64,000 nt of DNA from Ciona savignyi (GCA_000149265.1 CH001825.1:456094-520093), one strand, 5' to 3'; counted from the stretch's first letter, positions 9,561 to 21,501 are shown. Numbers and translations: made by a program. Notes: generated by a model from the sequence alone, not told the origin.

Positions 9561-9634
9561 CGCCCAACGTGGGGCTCGAACCCACGACCGTTGGATTAAG
9601 AGTCCAACGCTCTACCGACTGAGCTGAGCCGGAC
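9561..9634 (-). tRNA. tRNA-Lys-CTT: tRNA-Lys (CUU) with 3-nt 8/9 linker
   Basis: One inserted base between acceptor and D-stem shifts the A box. C2U also present. Confidence 0.7.
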
Positions 9635-9997
9635 GATGTAAACATACCGCTCATTTGTTTATACTCTGTTTCCACCACCGTAAAATATATTTTAATTACC
9701 ATATATTTAGTTATTATTATTATTTAAAAATTTGACGAAATGTTTATTTTACTTTTTAAGGAAATCCTTATATGTGCTGGCGACCTATCTGCCAAAAATA
9801 ACTTGATTCAATATATGTTGCATGAAATAAAAACGAGTTTGAGCGGGTCTTTAATATAGTGCAATTTACAATAGACTAGTTTAACATGAAAGACATTTGG
9901 ATTTTAATTTAATTGTCAATAGTTGTACAATGGGAAGTGATTGATAATGAAAAGATTTAGTTTTAGCTTATATTTGCTTGGTGCTGATTTCAAAAAA

Positions 9998-10070
9998 TGT
10001 TTCCGCCCGGGCTCGAACCGGGGACCTTTCGCGTGTAAGGCGAACGTGATAACCGCTACACTACGGAAAC
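9998..10070 (-). tRNA. tRNA-Val-TAC: tRNA-Val (UAC)
   Basis: Intact; T6. Confidence 0.95.
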
Positions 10071-10430
10071 GAAACACGTTAGTATTCTGTTAACGTATGT
10101 TACTTAGTTCCTTTCATACACCGAAGCAAAGATATTTCCCGCGAGGGCGCTTATAAAACTTACCTACCAACCACGATAGATCCAGCTAACAACGGCATGA
10201 AAATCATTTTTGAGAAGTTATAATTTCACCATGAATCAACATTTCAAAAAACATTCGTATGTTAAATCTATCTTTATTTAAATTATTATATTTAATTATA
10301 AAAATGTCTCGATCTAGATGTAAGTTAATGTCGACATTTAGACTTCATCTCATCAAATGCGTTGACGATTTATTCTACTTCATATTTTACTTGGGAAAAT
10401 TTCTCTAAATTCAAAATGAATCAATAAATA

Positions 10431-10503
10431 AGACCACAGAGGGACTCGAACCCTCAATCTTCTGATTCGAAGTCAGACGCCATATCCATTAGGCCATGCG
10501 GTC
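10431..10503 (-). tRNA. tRNA-Arg-TCG: tRNA-Arg (UCG)
   Basis: Consensus copy. Confidence 0.95.
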
Positions 10504-10510
10504 AAACCTT

Positions 10511-10583
10511 CGCCCAACGTGGGGCTCGAACCCACGACCGTTGGATTAAGAGTCCAACGCTCTACCGACTGAGCTAGCCGGGC
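10511..10583 (-). tRNA. tRNA-Lys-CTT: tRNA-Lys (CUU)
   Basis: Consensus copy. Confidence 0.95.
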
Positions 10584-10947
10584 GATGAAAACATACCGCT
10601 CATTTGTTTATACTCTGTTTCCACCACCGTAAACTATATTTTAATTACCATACATTTAGTTATTATTATTATTTAAAAATTTGACGAAATGTTTATTTTA
10701 CTTTTTAAGGTAATCCTTATATGTGCTGGCGACCTATCTGCCAAAAATAACTTGATTCAATATATGTTGCATGAAATAAAAACGAGTTTGAGCGGGTCTT
10801 TAATATAGTGCAATTTACTATAGACTAGTTTAACATGAAAGACATTTGGATTTTAATTTAATTGTTAATAGTTGTACAATGGGAAGTGATTGATAATGAA
10901 AAGTTTTCGTTTTAACAAATATTTGCTTGGTGCTGATTTCAAAAAAA

Positions 10948-11020
10948 TGTTTCCGCCCGGGCTCGATCCGGGGACCTTTCGCGTGTTAGGCGAACGTGAT
11001 AACCGCTACACTACGGAAAC
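10948..11020 (-). tRNA. tRNA-Val-AAC: tRNA-Val (AAC), U54A
   Basis: T-loop AUCGAGC; T7. Confidence 0.87.
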
Positions 11021-11380
11021 GAAACACATTAGTGTTCTGTTAACGTATGTTGCTTAGTTTCTTTCATACACCGAAGCAAAGATATTTCCCGAGACATCGC
11101 TTGAAAAACTTACATACCAACCACGATAGATCCAGCTAACAACGGCATGAAAATCATTTTTGAGAAATTAAAATTTCACCATGAATCAACATTTCAAAAA
11201 ACATTCGTATGTTAAATCTATTTTCATTTAAATTATTATATTTAATTATAAAAATGTCTCGATCTAGATGCAAGGTAATGTCGACATTTAGACTTCATCC
11301 CATCAAATGCGTTGACGATTTATTCTACTTCATCTTTTACTTGGGAAAATTTCTCTAAATTCAAAATGAATCAATAAAAA

Positions 11381-11454
11381 AGACCACAGAGGGACTAGAC
11401 ACCCTCAATCTTCTGATTCGAAGTCAGACGCCATATCCATTAGGCCATGCGGTC
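11381..11454 (-). pseudogene. tRNA-Arg (UCG) with 8-nt T-loop
   Basis: B box lost; T6 follows. Confidence 0.75.
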
Positions 11455-11461
11455 AAACCTT

Positions 11462-11534
11462 CGCCCAACGTAGGGCTCGAACCCACGACCGTTGGATTAA
11501 GAGTCCAACGCTCTACCGACTGAGCTAGCCGGAC
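11462..11534 (-). tRNA. tRNA-Lys-CTT: tRNA-Lys (CUU), C2U/C63U
   Basis: Wobble changes only. Confidence 0.92.
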
Positions 11535-11898
11535 GATGTAAACATACCGCTCATTTGTTTATACTCTGTTTCCACCACCGTAAAATATATTTTAATTACC
11601 ATATATTTAGTTATTATTATTTTTTAAAAATTTGACGAAATGTTTATTTTACTTTTTAAGGTAATCCTTATATGTGCTGGCGACCTATCTGCCAAAAATA
11701 ACTTGATTCAATATATGTTGCATGAAATAAAAACGAGTTTGAGCGGGTCTTTAATATAGTGCAATTTACAATAGACTAGTTTAACATGAAAGACATTTGG
11801 ATTTTAATTTAATTGTTAATAGTTGTACAATGGGAAGTGATTGATAATGAAAAGTTTTCGTTTTAACATATATTTGCTTGGTGCTGATTTCAAAAAAA

Positions 11899-11971
11899 TG
11901 TTTCCGCCCGGGCTCGAACCGGGGACCTTTCGCGTGTAAGGCGAACGTGATAACCGCTACACTACGGAAAC
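11899..11971 (-). tRNA. tRNA-Val-TAC: tRNA-Val (UAC)
   Basis: Intact; T7, a terminator length more usual with AAC copies. Confidence 0.95.
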
Positions 11972-12332
11972 GAAACACGTTAGTATTCTGTTAACGTATG
12001 TTACTTAGTTTCTTTCATACACCGAAGCAAAGATATTTCCCCGAGAGGTCGCTTATAAAACTTACATACCAACCACGATAGATCCAGCTAACAACGGCAT
12101 GAAAATCATTTTCGAGAAATTATAATTTCACCATGAATCAACATTTTAAAAAACATTCGTATGTTAAATCTATCTTTATTTAAATTATTATATTTAATTA
12201 TTAAAATGTCTCGATCTAGATGTAAGTTAATGTCGACATTTAGACTTCATCTCATCAAATGCGTTGACGATTTATTCTACTTCATCTTTTACTTGGGAAA
12301 ATTTCTCTCAATTCAAAATGAATCAATAAATA

Positions 12333-12405
12333 AGACCACAGAGGGACACAAACCCTCAATCTTCTGATTCGATGTCAGACGCCATATCCATTAGGCCATG
12401 CGGTC
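12333..12405 (-). pseudogene. tRNA-Arg (UCG), U33A, C56U, A58U
   Basis: Loses the near-invariant U33 that forms the anticodon U-turn, and two T-loop residues. Confidence 0.7.
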
Positions 12406-12412
12406 AAACCTT

Positions 12413-12485
12413 CGCCCAACGTGGGGCTCGAACCCACGACCGTTGGATTAAGAGTCCAACGCTATACCGACTGAGCTAGCCGGGC
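12413..12485 (-). tRNA. tRNA-Lys-CTT: tRNA-Lys (CUU), G22U
   Basis: D-stem C13-U22 mismatch. Confidence 0.87.
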
Positions 12486-12848
12486 GATGTAAACATACCG
12501 CTCATTTGTTTATACTCTGTTTCCACCACCGTAAAGTATATTTTAATTACCATACATTTAGTTATTATTATTATTTAAAAATTTGACGAAATGTTTATTT
12601 TACTTTTTAAGGTAATCCTTATATGTGCTGACGACCTATCCGCCAAAAATAACTTGATTCAATATATGTTGCATGAAATAAAAACGAGTTTGAGCGGGTC
12701 TTTAATATAGTGCAATTTACAATAGACTAGTTTAACATGAAAGACATTTGGATTTTAATTTAATTGTTAATAGTTGTACAATGGGAAGTGATTGATAATG
12801 AAAAGTTTTCGTTTTAACATATATATGCTTGGTGCTGATTTCAAAAAA

Positions 12849-12921
12849 TGTTTCCGCCCGGGCTCGAACCGGGGACCTTTCGCGTGTTAGGCGAACGTGA
12901 TAACCGCTACACTACGGAAAC
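12849..12921 (-). tRNA. tRNA-Val-AAC: tRNA-Val (AAC), consensus
   Basis: All stems pair, T-loop UUCGAGC, T6 terminator; a good reference AAC copy. Confidence 0.96.
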
Positions 12922-13281
12922 GAAACACATTAGTGTTCTGTGAACGTATGTTACTTAGTTCCTTTCATACACCGAAGCAAAGATATTTCCCGCGAGGGCG
13001 CTTATAAAACTTACCTACCAACCACGATAGATCCAGCTAACAACGGCATGAAAATCATTTTTGAGAAGTTATAATTTCACCATGAATCAACATTTCAAAA
13101 AACATTCGTATGTTAAATCTATCTTTATTTAAATTATTATATTTAATTATAAAAATGTCTCGATCTAGATGTAAGTTAATGTCGACATTTAGACTTCATC
13201 TCATCAAATGCGTTGACGATTTATTCTACTTCATATTTTACTTGGGAAAATTTCTCTAAATTCAAAATGAATCAATAAATA

Positions 13282-13354
13282 AGACCGCAGAGGGACTCGA
13301 ACCCTCAATCTTCTGATTCGAAGTCAGACGCCATATCCATTAGGCCATGCGGTC
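13282..13354 (-). tRNA. tRNA-Arg-TCG: tRNA-Arg (UCG), U68C
   Basis: G5-C68 replaces the array's usual G5-U68 wobble, giving a better acceptor stem. Confidence 0.95.
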
Positions 13355-13361
13355 AAACCTT

Positions 13362-13434
13362 CGCCCAACGTGGGGCTCGAACCCACGACCGTTGGATTAA
13401 GAGTCCAACGCTCTACCGACTGAGCTAGCCGGGC
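13362..13434 (-). tRNA. tRNA-Lys-CTT: tRNA-Lys (CUU)
   Basis: Consensus copy. Confidence 0.95.
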
Positions 13435-13797
13435 GATGAAAACATACCGCTCATTTGTTTATACTCTGTTTCCACCACCGTAAACTATATTTTAATTACC
13501 ATACATTTAGTTATTATTATTATTTAAAAATTTGACGAAATGTTTATTTTACTTTTTAAGGTAATCCTTATATGTGCTGGCGACCTATCTGCCAAAAATA
13601 ACTTGATTCAATATATGTTGCATGAAATAAAAACGAGTTTGAGCGGGTCTTTAATATAGTGCAATTTACAATAGACTAGTTTAACATGAAAGACATTTGG
13701 ATTTTAATTTAATTGTTAATAGTTGTACAATGGGAAGTGATTGATAATGAAAAGTTTTCGTTTTAACATATATTTGCTTGGTGCTGATTTCAAAAAA

Positions 13798-13870
13798 TGT
13801 TTCCGCCCGGGCTCGAACCGGGGACCTTTCGCGTGTAAGGCGAACGTGATAACCGCTACACTACGGAAAC
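13798..13870 (-). tRNA. tRNA-Val-TAC: tRNA-Val (UAC)
   Basis: Intact; T6. Confidence 0.95.
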
Positions 13871-14230
13871 GAAACACGTTAGTATTCTGTTAACGTATGT
13901 TACTTAGTTTCTTTCATACACCGAAGCAAAGATATTTCCCGAGAGGTCGCTTATAAAACTTACATACCAACCACGATAGATCCAGCTAACAACGGCATGA
14001 AAATCATTTTCGAGAAATTATAATTTCACCATGAATCAACATTTTAAAAAACATTCGTATGTTAAATCTATCTTTATTTAAATTATTATATTTAATTATT
14101 AAAATGTCTCGATCTAGATGTAAGTTAATGTCGACATTTAGACTTCATCTCATCAAATGCGTTGACGATTTATTCTACTTCATCTTTTACTTGGGAAAAT
14201 TTCTCTCAATTCAAAATGAATCAATAAATA

Positions 14231-14303
14231 AGACCACAGAGGGACTCGAACCCTCAATCTTCTGATTCGAAGTCAGACGCCATATCCATTAGGCCATGCG
14301 GTC
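14231..14303 (-). tRNA. tRNA-Arg-TCG: tRNA-Arg (UCG)
   Basis: Consensus, although its trailer is of the CTCAATTC type usually found with A58U copies. Confidence 0.95.
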
Positions 14304-14310
14304 AAACCTT

Positions 14311-14383
14311 CGCCCAACGTGGGGCTCGAACCCACGACCGTTGGATTAAGAGTCCAACGCTCTACCGACTGAGCTAGCCGGGC
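14311..14383 (-). tRNA. tRNA-Lys-CTT: tRNA-Lys (CUU)
   Basis: Consensus copy. Confidence 0.95.
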
Positions 14384-14747
14384 GATGAAAACATACCGCT
14401 CATTTGTTTATACTCTGTTTCCACCACCGTAAAGTATATTTTAATTACCATACATTTAGTTATTATTATTATTTAAAAATTTGACGAAATGTTTATTTTA
14501 CTTTTTAAGGTAATCCTTATATGTGCTGGCGACCTATCTGCCAAAAATAACTTGATTCAATATATGTTGCATGAAATAAAAACGAGTTTGAGCGGGTCTT
14601 TAATATAGTGCAATTTACTATAGACTAGTTTAACATGAAAGACATTTGGATTTTAATTTAATTGTTAATAGTTGTACAATGGGAAGTGATTGATAATGAA
14701 AAGTTTTCGTTTTAACAAATATTTGCTTGGTGCTGATTTCAAAAAAA

Positions 14748-14820
14748 TGTTTCCGCCCGGGCTCGATCCGGGGACCTTTCGCGTGTTAGGCGAACGTGAT
14801 AACCGCTACACTACGGAAAC
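14748..14820 (-). tRNA. tRNA-Val-AAC: tRNA-Val (AAC), U54A
   Basis: T7. Confidence 0.87.
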
Positions 14821-15180
14821 GAAACACATTAGTGTTCTGTTAACGTATGTTGCTTAGTTTCTTTCATACACCGAAGCAAAGATATTTTCCGAGACATCGC
14901 TTGAAAAACTTACATACCAACCACGATAGATCCAGCTAACAACGGCATGAAAATCATTTTTGAGAAATTAAAATTTCACCATGAATCAACATTTCAAAAA
15001 ACATTCGTATGTTAAATCTATCTTCATTTAAATTATTATATTTAATTATAAAAATGTCTCGATCTAGATGCAAGTTAATGTCGACATTTAGACTTCATCT
15101 CATCAAATGCGTTGACGATTTATTCTACTTCATCTTTTACTTGGGAAAATTTCTCTCAATTCAAAATGAATCAATAAAAA

Positions 15181-15254
15181 AGACCACAGAGGGACACGAC
15201 ACCCTCAATCTTCTGATTCGATGTCAGACGCCATATCCATTAGGCCATGCGGTC
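15181..15254 (-). pseudogene. tRNA-Arg (UCG), 8-nt T-loop and U33A
   Basis: Combines lesions of two variant classes: loop UGUCGUGU and A33. T6 follows. Looks recombinant. Confidence 0.78.
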
Positions 15255-15261
15255 AAACCTT

Positions 15262-15334
15262 CGCCCAACGTGGGGCTCGAACCCACGACCGTTGGATTAA
15301 GAGTCCAACGCTATACCGACTGAGCTAGCCGGGC
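15262..15334 (-). tRNA. tRNA-Lys-CTT: tRNA-Lys (CUU), G22U
   Basis: D-stem mismatch. Confidence 0.87.
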
Positions 15335-15698
15335 GATGTAAACATACCGCTCATTTGTTTATACTCTGTTTCCACCACCGTAAAGTATATTTTAATTACC
15401 ATACATTTAGTTATTATTATTATTTAAAAATTTGACGAAATGTTTATTTTACTTTTTAAGGTAATCCTTATATGTGCTGTACGACCTATCCGCCAAAAAT
15501 AACTTGATTCAATATATGTTGCATGAAATAAAAACGAGTTTGAGCGGGTCTTTAATATAGTGCAATTTACAATAGACTAGTTTAACATGAAAGACATTTG
15601 GATTTTAATTTAATTGTTAATAGTTGTACAATGGGAAGTGATTGATAATGAAAAGTTTTCGTTTTAACATATATATGCTTGGTGCTGATTTCAAAAAA

Positions 15699-15771
15699 TG
15701 TTTCCGCCCGGGCTCGAACCGGGGACCTTTCGCGTGTTAGGCGAACGTGATAACCGCTACACTACGGAAAC
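15699..15771 (-). tRNA. tRNA-Val-AAC: tRNA-Val (AAC)
   Basis: Consensus; T6. Confidence 0.95.
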
Positions 15772-16131
15772 GAAACACATTAGTGTTCTGTGAACGTATG
15801 TTACTTAGTTCCTTTCATACACCGAAGCAAAGATATTTCCCGCGAGGGCGCTTATAAAACTTACCTACCAACCACGATAGATCCAGCTAACAACGGCATG
15901 AAAATCATTTTTGAGAAGTTATAATTTCACCATGAATCAACATTTCAAAAAACATTCGTATGTTAAATCTATCTTTATTTAAATTATTATATTTAATTAT
16001 AAAAATGTCTCGATCTAGATGTAAGTTAATGTCGACATTTAGACTTCATCTCATCAAATGCGTTGACGATTTATTCTACTTCATATTTTACTTGGGAAAA
16101 TTTCTCTAAATTCAAAATGAATCAATAAATA

Positions 16132-16204
16132 AGACCACAGAGGGACTCGAACCCTCAATCTTCTGATTCGAAGTCAGACGCCATATCCATTAGGCCATGC
16201 GGTC
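16132..16204 (-). tRNA. tRNA-Arg-TCG: tRNA-Arg (UCG)
   Basis: Consensus copy. Confidence 0.95.
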
Positions 16205-16211
16205 AAACCTT

Positions 16212-16284
16212 CGCCCAACGTGGGGCTCGAACCCACGACCGTTGGATTAAGAGTCCAACGCTCTACCGACTGAGCTAGCCGGGC
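16212..16284 (-). tRNA. tRNA-Lys-CTT: tRNA-Lys (CUU)
   Basis: Consensus copy. Confidence 0.95.
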
Positions 16285-16648
16285 GATGAAAACATACCGC
16301 TCATTTGTTTATACTCTGTTTCCACCACCGTAAACTATATTTTAATTACCATACATTTAGTTATTATTATTATTTAAAAATTTGACGAAATGTTTATTTT
16401 ACTTTTTAAGGTAATCCTTATATGTGCTGGCGACCTATCTGCAAAAAATAACTTGATTCAATATATGTTGCATGAAATAAAAACGAGTTTGAGCGGGTCT
16501 TTAATATAGTGCAATTTACTATAGACTAGTTTAACATGAAAGACATTTGGATTTTAATTTAATTGTTAATAGTTGTACAATGGGAAGTGATTGATAATGA
16601 AAAGTTTTCGTTTTAACAAATATTTGCTTGGTGCTGATTTCAAAAAAA

Positions 16649-16721
16649 TGTTTCCGCCCGGGCTCGATCCGGGGACCTTTCGCGTGTTAGGCGAACGTGA
16701 TAACCGCTACACTACGGAAAC
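16649..16721 (-). tRNA. tRNA-Val-AAC: tRNA-Val (AAC), U54A
   Basis: T7. Confidence 0.87.
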
Positions 16722-17084
16722 GAAACACATTAGTGTTCTGTTAACGTATGTTGCTTAGTTTCTTTCATACACCGAAGCAAAGATATTTCCCGAGACATCG
16801 CTTAAAAAACTTACCATACCAACCACGATAGATCCAGCTAACAACGGCATGAAAATCATTTTTGAGAAATTAAAATTTCACCATGAATCAACATTTCAAA
16901 AAACATTTGTATGTTAAATCTATTTTCATTTAAATTATTATATTTAATTATAAAAATGTCTCGATCTAGATGCAAGGTAATGTCGACATTTAGACTTCAT
17001 CCCATCAATCTGCGTTGACGATTTATTTTACTTCATCTTTTACTTGGAGAAAATTTCTCTAAATTCAAAATGAATCAATAAAAA

Positions 17085-17158
17085 AGACCACAGAGGGACT
17101 AGACACCCTCAATCTTCTGATTCGAAGTCAGACGCCATATCCATTAGGCCATGCGGTC
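17085..17158 (-). pseudogene. tRNA-Arg (UCG) with 8-nt T-loop
   Basis: B box lost; T6 follows. Lies in a stretch rich in single-base insertions. Confidence 0.74.
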
Positions 17159-17165
17159 AAACCTT

Positions 17166-17239
17166 CGCTCCAACGTAGGGCTCGAACCCACGACCGTTGG
17201 ATTAAGAGTCCAACGCTCTACCGACTGAGCTAGCCGGAC
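17166..17239 (-). pseudogene. tRNA-Lys (CUU) with acceptor insertion
   Basis: Extra base in the 3' acceptor strand (GUUGGAGC). The same insertion occurs in the 50348 copy. Could be a consensus error. Confidence 0.55.
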
Positions 17240-17604
17240 GATGTAAACATACCGCTCATTTGTTTATACTCTGTTTCCACCACCGTAAAATATATTTTAA
17301 TTACCATATATTTAGTTATTATTATTATTTAAAAATTTGACGAAATGTTTATTTTACTTTTTAAGGTAATTCCTTATATGTGCTGGCGACCTATCTGCCA
17401 AAAATAACTTGATTCAATATATGTTGCATGAAATAAAAACGAGTTTGAGCGGGTCTTTAATATAGTGCAATTTACAATAGACTAGTTTAACATGAAAGAC
17501 ATTTGGATTTTAATTTAATTGTTAATAGTTGTACAATGGGAAGTGATTGATAATGAAAAGTTTTCGTTTTAACATATATTTGCTTGGTGCTGATTTCAAA
17601 AAAA

Positions 17605-17677
17605 TGTTTCCGCCCGGGCTCGAACCGGGGACCTTTCGCGTGTTAGGCGAACGTGATAACCGCTACACTACGGAAAC
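17605..17677 (-). tRNA. tRNA-Val-AAC: tRNA-Val (AAC)
   Basis: Consensus; T7. Confidence 0.95.
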
Positions 17678-18037
17678 GAAACACATTAGTGTTCTGTTAA
17701 CGTATGTTGCTTAGTTTCTTTCATACACCGAAGCAAAGATATTTCCCGAGACATCGCTTGAAAAACTTACATACCAACCACGATAGATCCAGCTAACAAC
17801 GGCATGAAAATCATTTTTGAGAAATTAAAATTTCACCATGAATCAACATTTCAAAAAACATTCGTATGTTTAATCTATTTTCATTTAAATTATTATATTT
17901 AATTATTAAAATGTCTCGATCTAGATGCAAGGTAATGTCGACATTTAGACTTCATCCCATCAAATGCGTTGACGATTTATTCTACTTCATCTTTTACTTG
18001 GGAAAATTTCTCTAAATTCAAAATGAATCAATAAAAA

Positions 18038-18111
18038 AGACCACAGAGGGACTAGACACCCTCAATCTTCTGATTCGAAGTCAGACGCCATATCCATTAG
18101 GCCATGCGGTC
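18038..18111 (-). pseudogene. tRNA-Arg (UCG) with 8-nt T-loop
   Basis: B box lost; T6 follows. Confidence 0.75.
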
Positions 18112-18118
18112 AAACCTT

Positions 18119-18191
18119 CGCCCAACGTAGGGCTCGAACCCACGACCGTTGGATTAAGAGTCCAACGCTCTACCGACTGAGCTAGCCGGAC
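18119..18191 (-). tRNA. tRNA-Lys-CTT: tRNA-Lys (CUU), C2U/C63U
   Basis: Wobble changes only. Confidence 0.92.
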
Positions 18192-18555
18192 GATGTAAAC
18201 ATACCGCTCATTTGTTTATACTCTGTTTCCACCACCGTAAAATATATTTTAATTACCATATATTTAGTTATTATTATTTTTTAAAAATTTGACGAAATGT
18301 TTATTTTACTTTTTAAGGTAATCCTTATATGTGCTGGCGACCTATCTGCCAAAAATAACTTGATTCAATATATGTTGCATGAAATAAAAACGAGTTTGAG
18401 CGGGTCTTTAATATAGTGCAATTTACAATAGACTAGTTTAACATAAAGAGACATTTGGATTTTAATTTAATTGTTAATAGTTGTACAATGGGAAGTGATT
18501 GATAATGAAAAGTTTTCGTTTTAACATATATATGCTTGGTGCTGATTTCAAAAAA

Positions 18556-18628
18556 TGTTTCCGCCCGGGCTCGAATCTGGGACCTTTCGCGTGTTAGGCG
18601 AACGTGATAACCGCTACACTACGGAAAC
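18556..18628 (-). tRNA. tRNA-Val-AAC: tRNA-Val (AAC), damaged T-stem
   Basis: T-stem CCAGA/CCGGG has two mismatches (A51-G63, A53-C61). T6. Same allele at 22811. Confidence 0.72.
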
Positions 18629-18988
18629 GAAACACATTTGTGTTCTGTTAACGTATGTTACTTAGTTTCTTTCATACACCGAAGCAAAGATATTTCCCGA
18701 GACATCGCTTGAAAAACTTACATACCAACCACGATAGATCCAGCTAACAACGGCATGAAAGTCATTTTTGAGAAATTATAATTTCACCATGAATCAACAT
18801 TTCAAAAAACATTCGTATGTTAAATCTATCTTTATTTAAATTATTCTATTTAATTATAAAAATTTCTCGATCTAGATGTAAGTTAATGTCGACATTTAGA
18901 CTTCATCTCATCAAATGCGTTGACGATTTATTCTACTTCATCTTTTACTTGGGAAAATTTCTCTAAATTCAAAATGAATCAATAAATA

Positions 18989-19059
18989 AGACCACAGAGG
19001 GACTCGAACCCTCATCTTCTATTCGAAGTCAGACGCCATATCCATTAGGCCATGCGGTC
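18989..19059 (-). pseudogene. tRNA-Arg (UCG) with two deletions
   Basis: 71 nt: one base missing in the variable loop and one in the anticodon stem. Confidence 0.6.
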
Positions 19060-19066
19060 AAACCTT

Positions 19067-19141
19067 CGCCCCAACGTGGGGCTCGAACCCACGACCGCTG
19101 CGATTAAGAGTCCAACGCTCTACCGACTGAGCTAGCCGGGC
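19067..19141 (-). pseudogene. tRNA-Lys (CUU) with two insertions
   Basis: Extra C in the acceptor 3' strand and an extra base in the anticodon stem (75 nt). Confidence 0.58.
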
Positions 19142-19504
19142 GATGTAAACATACCGCTCATTTGTTTATACTCTGTTTCCACCACCGTAAAGTATATTTT
19201 AATTACCATGCATTTAGTTATTATTATTATTTAAAATTTTGACGAAATGTTTATTTCACTTTTTAAGGTAATACTTAAATGTGCTGGCGACCTATCTTCC
19301 AAAAATAACTTGATTCAATATAGGTTGCATTAAATAAAAACGAATTTGATCGGGTCTTTAATATAGTGCAATTTACAATAGACTGGTTTAACATGAAAGA
19401 CATTTGGTTTTTAATTTAACTGTTAATAGTTGTACAATGGGAAGTGATTGATAATGAAAAGATTTCGTTTTAACATATATTTACTTGGTGCTGATTTCTA
19501 AATA

Positions 19505-19577
19505 TGTTTCCGCCCGGGCTCTAACCGGGGACCTTTCGCGTGTAAGGCGAACGTGATAACCGCTACACTACGGAAAC
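19505..19577 (-). pseudogene. tRNA-Val (UAC), C56A, no terminator
   Basis: T-loop UUAGAGC destroys the B box. The oligo-T is interrupted (ATATTTAG). Siblings at 56221 and 60703. Confidence 0.72.
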
Positions 19578-19705
19578 GAAACACGTTGGTGTTCTGTTAA
19601 CGTATGTTACTTAGTTTCTTTTATACACCGAAGCAAAGATATTTCCCGAGAGGTCGCTTGAAAAACTTACATACCAACCACGACAGACGGAATCCACCAC
19701 ATGGA

Positions 19706-19805
19706 NNNNNNNNNNNNNNNNNNNNNNNNNNNNNNNNNNNNNNNNNNNNNNNNNNNNNNNNNNNNNNNNNNNNNNNNNNNNNNNNNNNNNNNNNNNNNNN
19801 NNNNN
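19706..19805. other. Assembly gap (100 N)
   Basis: Exactly 100 N, the usual placeholder for a gap of unknown size. The 18 bases before it (19688-19705) depart from the unit sequence; on the right the array resumes inside a Lys-Val spacer. At least one Arg-Lys pair is probably hidden. Confidence 0.99.
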
Positions 19806-19962
19806 CGGGTCTTTAATATAGTGCAATTTACTATTAGACTTAGTTTAACAGTGAAAGACATTTGGATTTTAATTTAATTGTTAATAGTTGTACAATGGGA
19901 AGTGATTGATAATGAAAAGTTTTCGTTTTAACAAATATTTGCTTGGTGCTGATTTCAAAAAA

Positions 19963-20035
19963 AGTTTCCGCCCGGGCTCGATCCGGGGACCTTTCGCGTG
20001 TTAGGCGAACGTGATAACCGCTACACTACGGAAAC
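19963..20035 (-). tRNA. tRNA-Val-AAC: tRNA-Val (AAC), U54A, altered discriminator
   Basis: One base is missing where A73 should be, so position 73 reads U. First gene after the gap. Confidence 0.78.
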
Positions 20036-20396
20036 GAAACACATTAGTGTTCTGTTAACGTATGTTGCTTAGTTTCTTTCATACACCGAAGCAAAGATAT
20101 TTCCCGAGACATCGCTTGAAAAACTTACATACCAACCACGATAGATCCAGCTAACAACGGGCATGAAAATCATTTTTGAGAAATTAAAATTTCACCATGA
20201 ATCAACATTTCAAAAAACATTCGTATGTTAAATCTATTTTCATTTAAATTATTATATTTAATTATAAAAATGTCTCGATCTAGATGCAAGGTAATGTCGA
20301 CATTTAGACTTCATCCCATCAAATGCGTTGACGATTTATTCTACTTCATCTTTTACTTGGGAAAATTTCTCTAAATTCAAAATGAATCAATAAAAA

Positions 20397-20470
20397 AGAC
20401 CACAGAGGGACTAGACACCCTCAATCTTCTGATTCGAAGTCAGACGCCATATCCATTAGGCCATGCGGTC
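20397..20470 (-). pseudogene. tRNA-Arg (UCG) with 8-nt T-loop
   Basis: B box lost; T6 follows. Confidence 0.75.
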
Positions 20471-20477
20471 AAACCTT

Positions 20478-20550
20478 CGCCCAACGTAGGGCTCGAACCC
20501 ACGACCGTTGGATTAAGAGTCCAACGCTCTACCGACTGAGCTAGCCGGAC
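20478..20550 (-). tRNA. tRNA-Lys-CTT: tRNA-Lys (CUU), C2U/C63U
   Basis: Wobble changes only. Confidence 0.92.
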
Positions 20551-20915
20551 GATGTAAACATACCGCTCATTTGTTTATACTCTGTTTCCACCACCGTAAA
20601 ATATATTTTAATTACCATATATTTACTTATTATTATTATTTAAAAATTTGACGAAATGTTTATTTTACTTTTTAAGGTAATCCTTATATGTGCTGGCGAC
20701 CTATCTGCCAAAAATAACTTGATTCAATATATGTTGCATGAAATAAAAACGAGTTTGAGCGGGTCTTTAATATAGTGCAATTTACAATAGACTAGTTTAA
20801 CATGAAAGACATTTGGATTTTAATTTAATTGTTAATAGTTGTACGAATGGGAAGTGATTGATAATGAAAAGTTTTCGTTTTAACATATATTTGCTTGGTG
20901 CTGATTTCAAAAAAA

Positions 20916-20988
20916 TGTTTCCGCCCGGGCTCGAACCGGGGACCTTTCGCGTGTTAGGCGAACGTGATAACCGCTACACTACGGAAAC
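20916..20988 (-). tRNA. tRNA-Val-AAC: tRNA-Val (AAC)
   Basis: Consensus gene with a mixed 5' flank (ACGTTAGTGTT); T7. Confidence 0.95.
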
Positions 20989-21348
20989 GAAACACGTTAG
21001 TGTTCTGTTAACGTATGTTACTTAGTTTCTTTTATACACCGAAGCAAAGATATTTCCCGAGAGGTCGCTTGAAAAACTTACATACCAACCACGATAGATC
21101 CAGCTAACAACGGCATGAAAATATTTTTTGAGAAATTATAATTTCACCATGAATCAACATTTCAAAAAACATTGGTATGTTAAATCTGTCTTCATTTAAA
21201 TTATTATATTTAAATATAAAAATGTCTCGATCTAGATGTAAGTTAAAGTCGACATTTAGACTTCATCCCATCAAATGCGTTGACGATTTATTCTACTTCA
21301 TCTTTTACTTGGGAAAATTTCTCTAAATTTAAAATGAATCAACAAATA

Positions 21349-21421
21349 AGACCACAGAGGGACTCGAACCCTCAATCTTCTGATTCGAAGTCAGACGCCA
21401 TATCCATTAGGCCATGCGGTC
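21349..21421 (-). tRNA. tRNA-Arg-TCG: tRNA-Arg (UCG)
   Basis: Consensus gene inside a divergent-spacer unit. Confidence 0.95.
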
Positions 21422-21428
21422 AAACCTT

Positions 21429-21501
21429 CGCCCATCGTGGGGCTCGAATCCACGACCGTTGGATTAAGAGTCCAACGCTCTACCGACTGAGCTAGCCGGG
21501 C
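21429..21501 (-). tRNA. tRNA-Lys-CTT: tRNA-Lys (CUU), G53A/U67A
   Basis: G6-A67 and A53-C61 mismatches. Confidence 0.8.

Noticed and set aside
15009..15323. 104-codon plus-strand frame
   Set aside because: Exists only because this Arg copy has an extra T-loop base that joins spacer, Arg and Lys antisense frames.
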